Shown: piece by piece, positions 1-7,555 of the stretch
Layout of the letters: each line of letters begins with the position of its first letter
How positions within the stretch are numbered: the stretch's first letter is position 1
Source of the DNA: Bacillota bacterium
GTDB taxonomy: Bacteria > Bacillota > Sulfobacillia > Sulfobacillales > Sulfobacillaceae
Length of the DNA stretch: 34,828 bases
Direction: 5' to 3'
Assembly (NCBI GenBank): GCA_023512105.1
Contig: JAIMAE010000016.1
Span: 1 to 34,828 of the forward strand
The notes under the pieces: generated by a model
What the model was told of the DNA's origin: nothing
Seen by the model: only the letters and a program-made list of their open reading frames with translations
Databases searched by the model: none
Position numbers and translations under genes: made by a program

Positions 1-760
1 ATCGTGGCCGGCTGGACCTATTCGACCAATTTCCCCACGGTGAATCCGTTCCTTTCGCGCGGCGGCGGAGTCGACGCGTTCGTCGTCCGCTACAACGCGG
101 CCGGAACGGGGATCGATTTCGCCACTTATCTGGGGGGCGCGGGCGATGACCGCGCCTTCGGTTTGGCCGTGGACGGCTCGGGCCAAGCGGTCCTCACCGG
201 ATACACGACGTCGACCGGTTTCCCGGTGCTGGCGGCAAGCCAGGGAACGCTCGCCGGAGGCAAGGACGCATTTGTGGCGAAGCTGAACGCGGCGGGGACG
301 GGACTGGTCTTCAGCACTTATCTCGGCGGCAGCGGCCAGGACGAGGCCCGGTCGGCCGCCGTGGACGCGACTGGAGCGATCTACGTCGCCGGGAGCACTT
401 ATTCGTCGAACTTCCCGACGCTCAGCGCCTTCCAGACGATGAACGCCGGCGGCCAGGACGGCTTTCTCGCCAAGTTCAGCGCCGGCGGCAGCCGCCTCTA
501 CAGCACGCTGCTCGGCGGCCAGGCCGACGACCGGATCAACGCCGTGGCGGTGGACGGCGCCGGCCAGGCCTACGTCACCGGGGGGACGAGTTCGGCCAAC
601 TTCCCGATCGCCGGGGCCGCGCAGCCGGCGCTGGGCGGCGGCCAGGACGCCTTCGTGAGCAAGTTTTCGGCCGGCGGCACGCAGCTCATCTACAGCACCT
701 ATCTCGGGGGCAGCGGGGGCGGCACCGGCGCGCCGGAGGAGGGCAGCGGAATCGCCGTCG
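1..760 (+). CDS. SBBP-repeat beta-propeller protein, fragment open at the window start and cut at about 760
   Basis: Reading frame 1 is open from the first base, so the real start lies outside the window. The protein is built of tandem units of about 50-55 residues with the recurring core YLGG...D.A..AVD..G.AYV.G.T.S.NFP....GG.DAFV.KF, the pattern of the SBBP (seven-bladed beta-propeller) repeat. About four to five units are visible. Such proteins are usually large, secreted or surface-exposed, and common in Acidobacteria, Verrucomicrobia and Planctomycetes; their substrates are mostly unknown. The last unit reaches GSGIAV, where the next residues should be D-x-x-G, but the sequence switches to an unrelated tail that stops at 798. 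Codon use (GCC, GGC and TTC very heavy) looks unlike the genes to the right. No signal peptide or terminus is visible because both ends are missing. Confidence 0.8.
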
Positions 761-1721
761 GGTCATATTGCTTTTGCAGGGCCACCGCCTGCGGATAACT
801 TAAGGCCACCGCCCCGTTGGAAGACCAGTCATATCCATATCCGGGGATTCCGAGGATCACCTTCTGCGGCGGGATGGCCGAGATGGTATAGGAGAGGACC
901 TGCCGCACCCAACTGGGAGAAGCGATCGGGCCAGGAGGTCCCCCCGCCCAGTGCTGGTCGTAGGCCATGATCATCACCAGGTCGGCAGCGCGGCCCAGGG
1001 CTTGATAGTCGTAGGCCCCGGTCCAACTGTCGTTGGGGTTGTTGGAAACCTCCGCGGGCAGCGAGAGGGTCACCAGATAACCGTGTTGATGGAAGGTGCG
1101 GCTCAATCGTTGCACGAACTGACTAAAGGCATCGCGCTCCCGCGGGTCAATCCCCTCCCAATCTAAATTGATGCCGTCGAACCGGTTGGACTCCACCAAC
1201 GTCAGCATCTCGGCAATCGCCCGCTCTTCCGCGGTGTTGTTCTGTAGGAGCTGATCTAACACCTGCGGTCCGCCCTGACTGCGGACCAAGCCAAATACCC
1301 ACAAGTGATGCGCCATCGCCCAAGTCAAAACCCGGGTCTGGGTGCCTCCGGCAATCTGGCCGTCGGCATTCACGGTATACCAGAAAGGGATGATGCCAGA
1401 TAAAACGCCTTCATAGTGCTGTAAGAACTGCAGCGAACCTTGGGGGTCGCCAGGGTCGTAGTAGTAACCCAGTACCATCCCGGACGGGAGGTTGGAGCCG
1501 GTCGGCTGGGTGGAGGGGCTGGAGGAAAACGCCACCGGCTTGGCGGCCTGCGGGGAGGATGGGGTCCTTAACAAAACTTGGTCCCAGCGGCTAATCGCCC
1601 CGCCCCAGGCCGCAACCCGCTGGCTTGCGCCCCACAAGATAGCGCTCAGCAACAACACGGCGGCCAACACGCCAAACCAAAGACTGAGAACTCGTCCACC
1701 CCAACCTGCGCGGACGCCCAT
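699..1721 (-). CDS. GH18-family glycosidase (YaaH/YdhD-like), C-terminus replaced at the junction
   Basis: The gene starts with ATG behind GGGAGGAGG. The N-terminus has a basic segment and one hydrophobic helix (about residues 10-32), which would act as a signal anchor and place the enzyme outside the membrane. The catalytic signature DGINLDWE, the GH18 pattern DGxxxDxE, is present and intact. The nearby LVTLSLPAEV and MIMAYDQHW segments are the usual TIM-barrel strands. The family cleaves beta-1,4-linked N-acetylglucosamine-containing polymers; Firmicutes members are mainly spore-cortex or peptidoglycan hydrolases. No LysM domain is visible. Native sequence seems to end near base 763 (about residue 319), and the last twenty or so residues (Pro/Gly-rich) are antisense of the propeller gene. 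The true C-terminus is therefore missing and activity cannot be assumed. Confidence 0.78.
   Translation of the reverse strand: MGVRAGWGGRVLSLWFGVLAAVLLLSAILWGASQRVAAWGGAISRWDQVLLRTPSSPQAAKPVAFSSSPSTQPTGSNLPSGMVLGYYYDPGDPQGSLQFLQHYEGVLSGIIPFWYTVNADGQIAGGTQTRVLTWAMAHHLWVFGLVRSQGGPQVLDQLLQNNTAEERAIAEMLTLVESNRFDGINLDWEGIDPRERDAFSQFVQRLSRTFHQHGYLVTLSLPAEVSNNPNDSWTGAYDYQALGRAADLVMIMAYDQHWAGGPPGPIASPSWVRQVLSYTISAIPPQKVILGIPGYGYDWSSNGAVALSYPQAVALQKQYDPTAIPLPSSGAPVPPPLPPR
755..766. other. Probable chimeric junction between two unrelated genes
   Basis: Left of about 760 the + strand encodes an SBBP propeller repeat. Right of it the - strand encodes the C-terminal part of a GH18 enzyme. Each reading frame loses its family pattern at the same few bases: the propeller stops in mid-repeat after GSGIAV, and the glycosidase stops after a typical QYDP segment and then runs through antisense propeller sequence to a stop near 699. 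A single break explains both truncations. It may be an assembly chimera near a contig end or a true recombination point. Confidence 0.7.
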
Positions 1722-1776
1722 AGCATTCCTCCTCCCGGAACACCTTTATGAGTCCCAGGAGGGCGCTATGACCCCA

Positions 1777-1811
1777 AACAGATAAGGGGCTGGGAGTCGC
1801 CCCCCAGCCCC
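1777..1811 (-). terminator. Rho-independent terminator after the flavin reductase gene
   Basis: A perfect 9-bp inverted repeat (GGGGCTGGG at 1786-1794 with CCCAGCCCC at 1803-1811) lies just downstream of the stop codon. On the - strand it is followed by TTATCTGTTT. It separates the flavin reductase unit from the GH18 gene. Confidence 0.7.
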
Positions 1812-1828
1812 GGACCCGTCGATGTCCG

Positions 1829-2311
1829 TTATCCGCCGTAGTAAAAGCCGGTCTCTGCCATGGCCAAGGGTTGGCCTTCGCGAAATACACCGGCACCGAC
1901 CACTTCCGCCACGTAGATGCGATGGTCGCCGCCCCTGATCGACTGCTTCACCCGGCACTCGAAATAACTGAGCGCGTCCTTTAGAACCGGGCATCCCGTC
2001 TCCGGAGCCAGCTCGAACTCCAAGTCGCCGAATTTGTTTCCAACCCGGTGGGCCGGTTTAAAGAACTGCGTGGCAATCTCTTTTTGCCCGCTGGCCAACA
2101 CCGAGACGGCGAATACCCCCGTCTTTTCGATCGCCTCTTGAGACGAGGTCCCCTCTTTCGCGGCCAACACCACCAACGGCGGATGAAACGAGGTCTGGGT
2201 CAACCAGTTGCCGGTAAAGGCGTTGACCTCGCCGTTCTCGTCTTTCACCCCAACCACGTAAAGTCCGTAAGTAATGCCACGCAAAGCGGTCTTTTTGGCT
2301 GCTTCGTCCAT
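1829..2311 (-). CDS. Flavin reductase-like FMN-binding protein
   Basis: The protein has 160 residues and one domain spanning nearly the whole chain, matching the flavin reductase (split-barrel FMN-binding) family. These proteins use NAD(P)H to reduce FMN or FAD, often for a partner monooxygenase, or act as oxygen- or NO-handling flavoproteins. Visible family features are the N-terminal strand pair YGLYVVGVKDENGE, the segment NAFTGNWLTQTSFHPPLV that carries the FMN contact region, and FAVSVLASGQ in the middle. The ATG at 2311 follows a purine-rich GAGGGGGG site. No partner monooxygenase is adjacent; the upstream gene is a molybdenum hydroxylase subunit about 100 bases away. The substrate is not predictable from sequence alone. 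Confidence 0.82.
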   Translation of the reverse strand: MDEAAKKTALRGITYGLYVVGVKDENGEVNAFTGNWLTQTSFHPPLVVLAAKEGTSSQEAIEKTGVFAVSVLASGQKEIATQFFKPAHRVGNKFGDLEFELAPETGCPVLKDALSYFECRVKQSIRGGDHRIYVAEVVGAGVFREGQPLAMAETGFYYGG

Positions 2312-2346
2312 GAATTGCCCCCCTCTGGCCCTGGCGATGGTTCCAC

Positions 2347-2382
2347 CCGGGTTTCCCGGAAGCTCACTCTCCGAGCTCCCGG
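2347..2382 (-). promoter_or_regulatory. Two mutually exclusive hairpins in the leader of the flavin reductase gene
   Basis: On the - strand CCGGGAGCTC (2373-2382) can pair with GAGCTTCCGG (2356-2365) as a 10-bp stem containing one G-U pair. The 3' arm of that stem also forms a tight CCGGG-AAA-CCCGG hairpin (2347-2359). The two structures share 2356-2359 and cannot coexist. They lie about 35-70 bases upstream of the start codon. Whether they regulate anything or simply mark the end of the upstream gene is unknown. Confidence 0.35.
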
Positions 2383-2411
2383 TCTAGCCCCTCTAGCATA
2401 GCATAACCGGG

Positions 2412-4709
2412 TCAGCTCCCTGGACTCGACTGACGAGCCTCGCGGATCAAATGGAACAAGCGATCCGGCGTGGCCGGAAGCTCTCGCAGCTGAATCCCCA
2501 AGGGGCTTAACGCGTGTTCAACCGCCGAGGTCAAGGCCGGCAGCGCAGGAATAGTTCCCGACTCCCCCGCTCCCTTGATGCCCAGGGGGTTCAAGGGGGA
2601 GGGGGTCTCAAAGTGGGCGATCCGCAGGGTAGGCATCTCTTCGGTGGTCGGCAGCGGGTAGTCCAGGTAGGAGGTGGTCAAGGGCTGACCGTCGGCATCG
2701 TACCGCATCTCCTCGTACAAGACGGTGGACAGCCCGTGTAGGACTCCCCCGTGGATCTGCCCCTCCACCAAGCGGGGGTTGAGCATCCGCCCGCAATCGT
2801 GCACCACCACATAATCGAGAATCCGCACGCCTCCCGTCTCCGGGTCGACCTCCACCCAACAGGCGTGACAGCCATTGGCGTAGGTTGGGCCGGACTGGAA
2901 GTAGGTGGTGTGTTCGAGGCCCAGCGGCAAGGGGTCCCGAGGGTCGATGACGATGGGGGTCAGCGGATTGGCCCGGGCCGCGATCTCGCCCAAGGTCAAA
3001 GCCCGATCGGGAACGCCGCGCACGTATGCCTTGCCCTCAGCGAACACCACGTCTTCTGGGGAGGCCTCCAAAAGGCGGGCGGCCCAGCGCAGGATCTGCT
3101 CCCGCACCGCTTCCGCACTGGCCTTGACCGCGTTGCCGGCCAAGGTGGTGGCTCGGCTCCCGAAGGTCCCGATGGACAACCCGATGTCCTCGGTGTCCCC
3201 CAGCTGCACCCGGATCTGCTCCGGCGGAATGCCGAGTACGTCGGCCGCCACCTGGGCGAAGACCGTCTCATGCCCTTGGCCCTGGGCAGCCGCCCCGGAA
3301 AAGACGGTCACGTGGCCCGCGCCGTCCACCACCACTCGGGCCCCCTCGTAGCCTCCGCCACCGGTGTCTTCGACGTTTACGGCCAGGCCCACACCCAGCC
3401 ACCGCCCGGCCTGACGCGCCTCCTCAATCCGCTTGGGCGCGTCCTGCCAGCCAATCATTTCCAACGCACGGGTCAGCGTGGCCTCGTAGTTCCCGCTGTC
3501 GTAGACTATCGGCTCGGGCTTCTCGATCCCGGTGGCGTAAGGAAACGCCTCTGTCGGCACCAAGTTGCGGCGACGAACTTCCGCCCGGTCCATGCCCAGG
3601 GCGGCGGCCAATCGGTCCATCATCCGCTCCATCACAAAACACCCCTGGGGTCGGCCGGCTCCGCGATAGGGGCCGATCGGGGTTTTGTGGGTTCTGACCA
3701 AATGCCCAATCGCCTCGTAGTTGGGCAGTCGGTAAGGCCCCGGAATGGTCAGCGCGGTTCGCTGCATCACCGAAGCCCCTCGGCGGATGTAGGCTCCGTT
3801 GTCGACGTAAAACTCGTCGCGCAAGGCCAACAGCCTTCCGTCGCGGGTGGCGGCCAAGGTCACCTCGTGGACTTGTTCGCGCTCGTGTTGGGTGCTGACG
3901 AAGTGTTCCATGCGGTCCTCGATCCACCCTACCGGCCTTCCCAGGGTCAAGGCCAGCCAAGAGACCACCAAGTCTTCCGGATAGAGACGGTTCTTGACCC
4001 CAAAGCTGCCTCCCACATCCAGGGTCTGGACCCGAACCTGGCTCTCCGCCCACCCGAAGGCGCGCGCCAGACTGCGGCGCAGGTCGTGAGGAGTCTGGGT
4101 GGTGGTCCACACCGAAAGGCCCCCGGTGTGCGGGTCTGGCACCGCCACCGTGCCTCGCGTCTCCAGGGGATGGGCGCTGGCCCGGTGGATGACCAGGCGC
4201 TCGCGCACCACCACCGGCGCCTCGGCGATGGCCGCGGCTGCGTCGCCGTAGCCGACGCGCCGCTTTTCAATTAAATTCCCCTTGCCCTCCACCACCGCCG
4301 GGGCTCCCTCCGCCAAGGCGGAAAACAGGTCCACCACCGCCGGCATGGGCTCGTACTCCACGCGCACCGCCTCTAGGCCGTCCTCGGCCCGGTAACGGTC
4401 CTCTGCCGCCACCGCCACCACGGGCTCACCGACGTAGTGGGTGACTCCCCAGGCCAGAGCCGGTTGCTCGAGCACTTCGGGAGCATACTTCCCGGCCAAG
4501 TCCTCCCCGGTCACCACCGCCAGCACTCCCGGAATCGCCAAGGCCCCTCCGGCATCAATGCCGCGGATGCGCGCATGAGCGTACGAGGAACGCAAAAACG
4601 CCACCGTGACCAGTCCTGGCCAACGCAAGTCGGCGATAAAGCGACCGCGTCCGGTGAGCAATCGATGGTCTTCCACCCGGGCCACCGCACGACCTACCCA
4701 TTGAGCCAT
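2412..4709 (-). CDS. Xanthine dehydrogenase/CO dehydrogenase-family molybdopterin-binding large subunit (form II type)
   Basis: This 765-residue molybdenum hydroxylase large subunit resembles CoxL and aldehyde oxidases. The Ald_Xan_dh_C N-terminal domain is about residues 20-125 and the molybdopterin-binding domain follows to the end. Visible motifs are GGSFGVKN near 233 (the usual GGGFGGK glycine loop), PYRGAGR near 347-353, and GAGESG near 713-718 with the catalytic glutamate. PYRGAGR matches form II (AYRGAGR) rather than the AYxCSFR of true form I CO dehydrogenase, so oxidation of an aldehyde or heterocycle is as likely as CO. The ATG at 4709 follows AAGGAGG. The FAD (CoxM) and 2Fe-2S (CoxS) subunits normally encoded beside it are absent. 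The permease gene ends 16 bases upstream, suggesting co-transcription and possibly uptake of the substrate. Confidence 0.88.
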   Translation of the reverse strand: MAQWVGRAVARVEDHRLLTGRGRFIADLRWPGLVTVAFLRSSYAHARIRGIDAGGALAIPGVLAVVTGEDLAGKYAPEVLEQPALAWGVTHYVGEPVVAVAAEDRYRAEDGLEAVRVEYEPMPAVVDLFSALAEGAPAVVEGKGNLIEKRRVGYGDAAAAIAEAPVVVRERLVIHRASAHPLETRGTVAVPDPHTGGLSVWTTTQTPHDLRRSLARAFGWAESQVRVQTLDVGGSFGVKNRLYPEDLVVSWLALTLGRPVGWIEDRMEHFVSTQHEREQVHEVTLAATRDGRLLALRDEFYVDNGAYIRRGASVMQRTALTIPGPYRLPNYEAIGHLVRTHKTPIGPYRGAGRPQGCFVMERMMDRLAAALGMDRAEVRRRNLVPTEAFPYATGIEKPEPIVYDSGNYEATLTRALEMIGWQDAPKRIEEARQAGRWLGVGLAVNVEDTGGGGYEGARVVVDGAGHVTVFSGAAAQGQGHETVFAQVAADVLGIPPEQIRVQLGDTEDIGLSIGTFGSRATTLAGNAVKASAEAVREQILRWAARLLEASPEDVVFAEGKAYVRGVPDRALTLGEIAARANPLTPIVIDPRDPLPLGLEHTTYFQSGPTYANGCHACWVEVDPETGGVRILDYVVVHDCGRMLNPRLVEGQIHGGVLHGLSTVLYEEMRYDADGQPLTTSYLDYPLPTTEEMPTLRIAHFETPSPLNPLGIKGAGESGTIPALPALTSAVEHALSPLGIQLRELPATPDRLFHLIREARQSSPGS

Positions 4710-4725
4710 CGCAATGGACCTCCTT

Positions 4726-6051
4726 TCACAATCGTTGCACGTGGGCGCGTCCCTGGGTCCAACGGGGCATTCCCAGCCGAACCCATCCCCATGCCAACGC
4801 CAGCAACAAGGCCAGAAGGCCGGCAGGGGCAAGGAGGCCGGGACCGCCTAACAACGCTCCCACTCCCAGCGCCAGGTAGATCACACCTCCGGCGGCAATC
4901 CCATACCGGCCACCCAGGGCCCGAAACGGGCGCGGACGGTTAGGCTCCCGCCGCCGCAGCGACAGCACCAACACCGCCGTCAAGGCGTACATCAACGACT
5001 CCACCCCGGCCCCCACGTTAATCAGCAGCTGATAATGCCGAGATGCCACCACCACCCCCGCCAGCGCCAGGCTCAGCGCCGCCAACCCCAAAAGCGCCCG
5101 CGCCGGCACCAATCGGCGGTTGAGTCGAGCCCACCCGGGCGGCAAGGTGCGCTCCCGAGCCAGGGCGTAAACAAAGCGCGAGGCCGTGGACAGGCCGCCG
5201 TTGAAGGTGGTGCCGGCGGTGGTCAGGGTCAGGATCATCATCCACCAGTAGCCGATTTCTCCCATCGCGGCTCGACCGACCACCAACTGAGGTGTGAAAC
5301 TATCGGCCAAGCCTCGTGCCCCGGGATAGAGGGCCTCGAGCGCCGCGGTAAACAGGGCGTAAGCGATGGCCACCAACCCGAGAGCAATCAGCATTCCCTT
5401 GGGAATCGACCGGGCGTCGCGGAACTCCTCCGCCAACGGCGTGACCCATTCGAACCCCACATAGATGAACACGCCCACCGCTACCGCCTGCCAAAAGCCG
5501 CCGGAACCGGCGGCCCGGGGAAGCGAAGGGGGCAGGGGATGATGCCACAACACCGCCAACGAAAAGGCCATCAGCGTTGCCAGCAGAACCAGGGCGTTCA
5601 GATCCTGGATGGCGCCAGAGACGCGAATCCCCCGAAGGTTGGCGGCGCTGATCGCAGCTACCACCAAGGCCACCAACAAAAGACCCGGCACATGCGGCAA
5701 GGCCTGTCCAAACGCTTGGGCCAAGACAAAGGCGTCAGCCGCCATCACCAGCAGGACCGTGCTGGCGTAGACCAACGAAGCCACCCGGGCCAACTGGTCG
5801 TTCCATCCCCGTCCAATCCAGACGCGAATGGCCGCCGCCGTCGGGTACAACCCGTTAAGTTCGGCAAAATTGGTCGCCGCCAACACAATCAACACGCCGG
5901 CCACCAAAATCGCCACCCAGGCCCAATGACCACTGGTCAGTTGAGCTACCTCCACCGCGGCAAGAAAATTGATCGCCGCGGAAGCCAAGCCGGCACTGGT
6001 GGAAACCGCCGTGCGCAAGGGAAGCACACGTCTAAAACCGCCGATGCTCAC
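4726..6051 (-). CDS. APC-superfamily amino-acid/polyamine permease
   Basis: The protein is hydrophobic, with about twelve membrane-spanning segments. The first is SAGLASAAINFLAAVEVAQL, and the family glycine-rich helix and GFEWVTPLAEEFRDARSIPKG resemble the conserved 'G(F/Y)E...eE..nP.r.iP.g' region of APC permeases. It would import or exchange an amino acid or related amine at the cytoplasmic membrane; the substrate cannot be told. The start is uncertain. The frame is open to a TTG at 6195, but the conserved part begins near a GTG at 6051, which I use. It lies 16 bases before the molybdenum hydroxylase gene on the same strand, so the two are probably one transcript. Confidence 0.8.
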   Translation of the reverse strand: MSIGGFRRVLPLRTAVSTSAGLASAAINFLAAVEVAQLTSGHWAWVAILVAGVLIVLAATNFAELNGLYPTAAAIRVWIGRGWNDQLARVASLVYASTVLLVMAADAFVLAQAFGQALPHVPGLLLVALVVAAISAANLRGIRVSGAIQDLNALVLLATLMAFSLAVLWHHPLPPSLPRAAGSGGFWQAVAVGVFIYVGFEWVTPLAEEFRDARSIPKGMLIALGLVAIAYALFTAALEALYPGARGLADSFTPQLVVGRAAMGEIGYWWMMILTLTTAGTTFNGGLSTASRFVYALARERTLPPGWARLNRRLVPARALLGLAALSLALAGVVVASRHYQLLINVGAGVESLMYALTAVLVLSLRRREPNRPRPFRALGGRYGIAAGGVIYLALGVGALLGGPGLLAPAGLLALLLALAWGWVRLGMPRWTQGRAHVQRL

Positions 6052-6240
6052 CCGATGGACGATCGCCTTCCGGCCAGGACCACCTCCCGGATATGCGACC
6101 GCTTCCCTCCCTTCTTCAAGCGCGACGCCCCCACCACAGGCACCGGATTGCCTGGTCTTTCGCACAACTGGTTCAGCGGTGATTGGGTAGGTCAAGCCGG
6201 GCTTAGGTTGGCCCCCCTGTGCCCCGGACCGGCTTGGCTC

Positions 6241-6264
6241 TAAAAAGCCTCCTACCGGAGCCTC
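6241..6264 (-). terminator. Terminator after the SCP2-domain gene
   Basis: Immediately after the stop codon the - strand reads GCTCC-GGTA-GGAGGC followed by TTTTT. This is a short stem with one bulged G and a T run, a plausible end for the dusB-greA-lysS-side gene cluster. Confidence 0.55.
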
Positions 6265-6618
6265 TCAGTCGCCCCACAACAACAGGGTGATGATATCGAG
6301 GCGCATCAGGTCGTCAGAGGACCCCCGAACCATGAGCTCCCCTCGGTTGTAGGGCTCGGTGGGAGAAAGTTGCCCGGAGAAGACCGCCCGCAACACCTCT
6401 TCCGGCGCCTCCACCTCGAGGTCCGCCTCGTCGCCGGGTGCGTGGCGATGTAGCGTCAGTTCTCCCTGACGGCAAACGATCCAGAGTGGCGTCGCGTGTT
6501 CACCCTGGCTCGTGATGGCCACCACCCGATCCCAGTCCCGGTTCATATCCCGAAGCCGGCTATTTTGATTGCACTGGAGGCAAAACCCCTCCAAAACGGC
6601 CTCTAAGTTCTGGCTCAC
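6265..6618 (-). CDS. SCP2 sterol-binding-domain protein
   Basis: A 117-residue protein whose C-terminal two thirds fits the SCP2 (sterol carrier protein 2) fold: a hydrophobic strand pattern, then ADLEVEAPEEVLRAVFSGQLSPTEPYNRGELMVRGSSDDLMRL, in which 'dl.v...e....l..G...p..a...G.l...Gd...' is the family signature. Bacterial members bind hydrophobic ligands such as fatty acyl chains, but roles are poorly defined. The start chosen is GTG at 6618, two bases after the stop of the preceding gene and behind AAGGGGAG; a longer frame would overlap that gene. It is the last gene of the cluster and is followed by a terminator. Confidence 0.72.
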   Translation of the reverse strand: MSQNLEAVLEGFCLQCNQNSRLRDMNRDWDRVVAITSQGEHATPLWIVCRQGELTLHRHAPGDEADLEVEAPEEVLRAVFSGQLSPTEPYNRGELMVRGSSDDLMRLDIITLLLWGD

Positions 6619-6620
6619 CG

Positions 6621-7553
6621 CTATCGGCTCCCCTTGGCGTTTCGGGTGACATCGAGCAGAAGCCATTCGTACCGCAACGGCAATTCAGACACCCGCTGCG
6701 GCCATTGGCGGTCTTCTGCCGTGATCCCCAATGCCGCAACCACTGCAGCCTCCAAAATGTTGGTACCAAAACTGCGCCCGTCCAGGCGCGGGGTGGTGGT
6801 CACCACCCACGCCACCCCGCGCGCCGTCATCGCCTCAATATCCGCGGCGGTGGTGGTGTTGGTGATGATTCCCTTCCCGGACAAATCCGCCGGCCAGTAG
6901 CGGCGAATCAAGTGAAAATCGCCGGCGATGATCGCCGCTTCCGCGAAGTAGCGGGCATACCGGGGGTCGGGCTCCCGCCGCTGCTCGTCCCCGATCGGAT
7001 ACAGCTGAGAGAACGGCAGTTGGGTGAACTGGGGCAACAGCCGTCGCCCGATCGCCACCAACTCCTCCCGGGTGCGGATCGGGTAGTCGATGTGGGCGGC
7101 AAAGATCAGGTCTCCCGCCACCACCGGGTAGCCTTCTTGGTAAAAGGTCTCGGCCATCCCAAAACGGTCGAGAGCAGAGACCATCAACACCGGTTGGGAG
7201 GGATGGATGCGCCCTTTGGCCTGAAGGTCGAGGATGACCCGGCGCTCCCAGGTGCTTTTAATCCCGCTGCCGTCCACCACCGGGGTGGCGGTGGCCGCCT
7301 CGGCCAAGTAGGCTCCATCCCGAATCTCGTAGCGGGTCCCGTCTAGCCACAGCCAGCGGTCGATGCCTCCCAAGCCGATGGCGTCTACCTTGCCGTCCAG
7401 CTCGGCGATCCATTGGCGAGCTCGCTCCAGGTCACCGTCGCTGCCGCGCCGCTCCACCAAAATCCGGTGCCCCAGCAACTCCAACTCCGCCGCCTGATCC
7501 CGATGGGAACTGCCCAGGCTGACCCCGACGATTCGCTTCGCTCGACTCGACAC
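6621..7553 (-). CDS. Conserved protein of unknown function (310 residues), next to lysS
   Basis: I do not recognise a catalytic domain with confidence. The N-terminus (KRIVGVSLGSSHRD) and segments such as AIGLGGIDRWL, PVVDGSGIKSTWERR, PVLMVSALDRFGMAE and GIITNTTTAADIEAM, with the C-terminal SFGTNILEAAVVAALG, suggest an alternating alpha/beta fold. From memory, proteins like this are sometimes labelled 'quinate 5-dehydrogenase' in Firmicutes and Deinococcus genomes; I cannot verify that and see no clear Rossmann GxGxxG, so I do not adopt it. It starts with GTG two bases after lysS and is followed two bases later by the SCP2 gene, so it is translated as part of that operon. Codon use matches the neighbours, which argues for a resident gene. 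Confidence 0.75.
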   Translation of the reverse strand: MSSRAKRIVGVSLGSSHRDQAAELELLGHRILVERRGSDGDLERARQWIAELDGKVDAIGLGGIDRWLWLDGTRYEIRDGAYLAEAATATPVVDGSGIKSTWERRVILDLQAKGRIHPSQPVLMVSALDRFGMAETFYQEGYPVVAGDLIFAAHIDYPIRTREELVAIGRRLLPQFTQLPFSQLYPIGDEQRREPDPRYARYFAEAAIIAGDFHLIRRYWPADLSGKGIITNTTTAADIEAMTARGVAWVVTTTPRLDGRSFGTNILEAAVVAALGITAEDRQWPQRVSELPLRYEWLLLDVTRNAKGSR

Positions 7554-7555
7554 GG

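Noticed and set aside
2334-2349. T-box-like GGGTGGAACC on the - strand before the flavin reductase gene
   Set aside because: The motif is only partly matched, the leader is too short for a specifier stem, and the gene is not amino-acid related.
2751-4274. Long + strand frame opposite the molybdenum hydroxylase gene
   Set aside because: It is an antisense shadow in high-GC DNA with no family motif or ribosome site.
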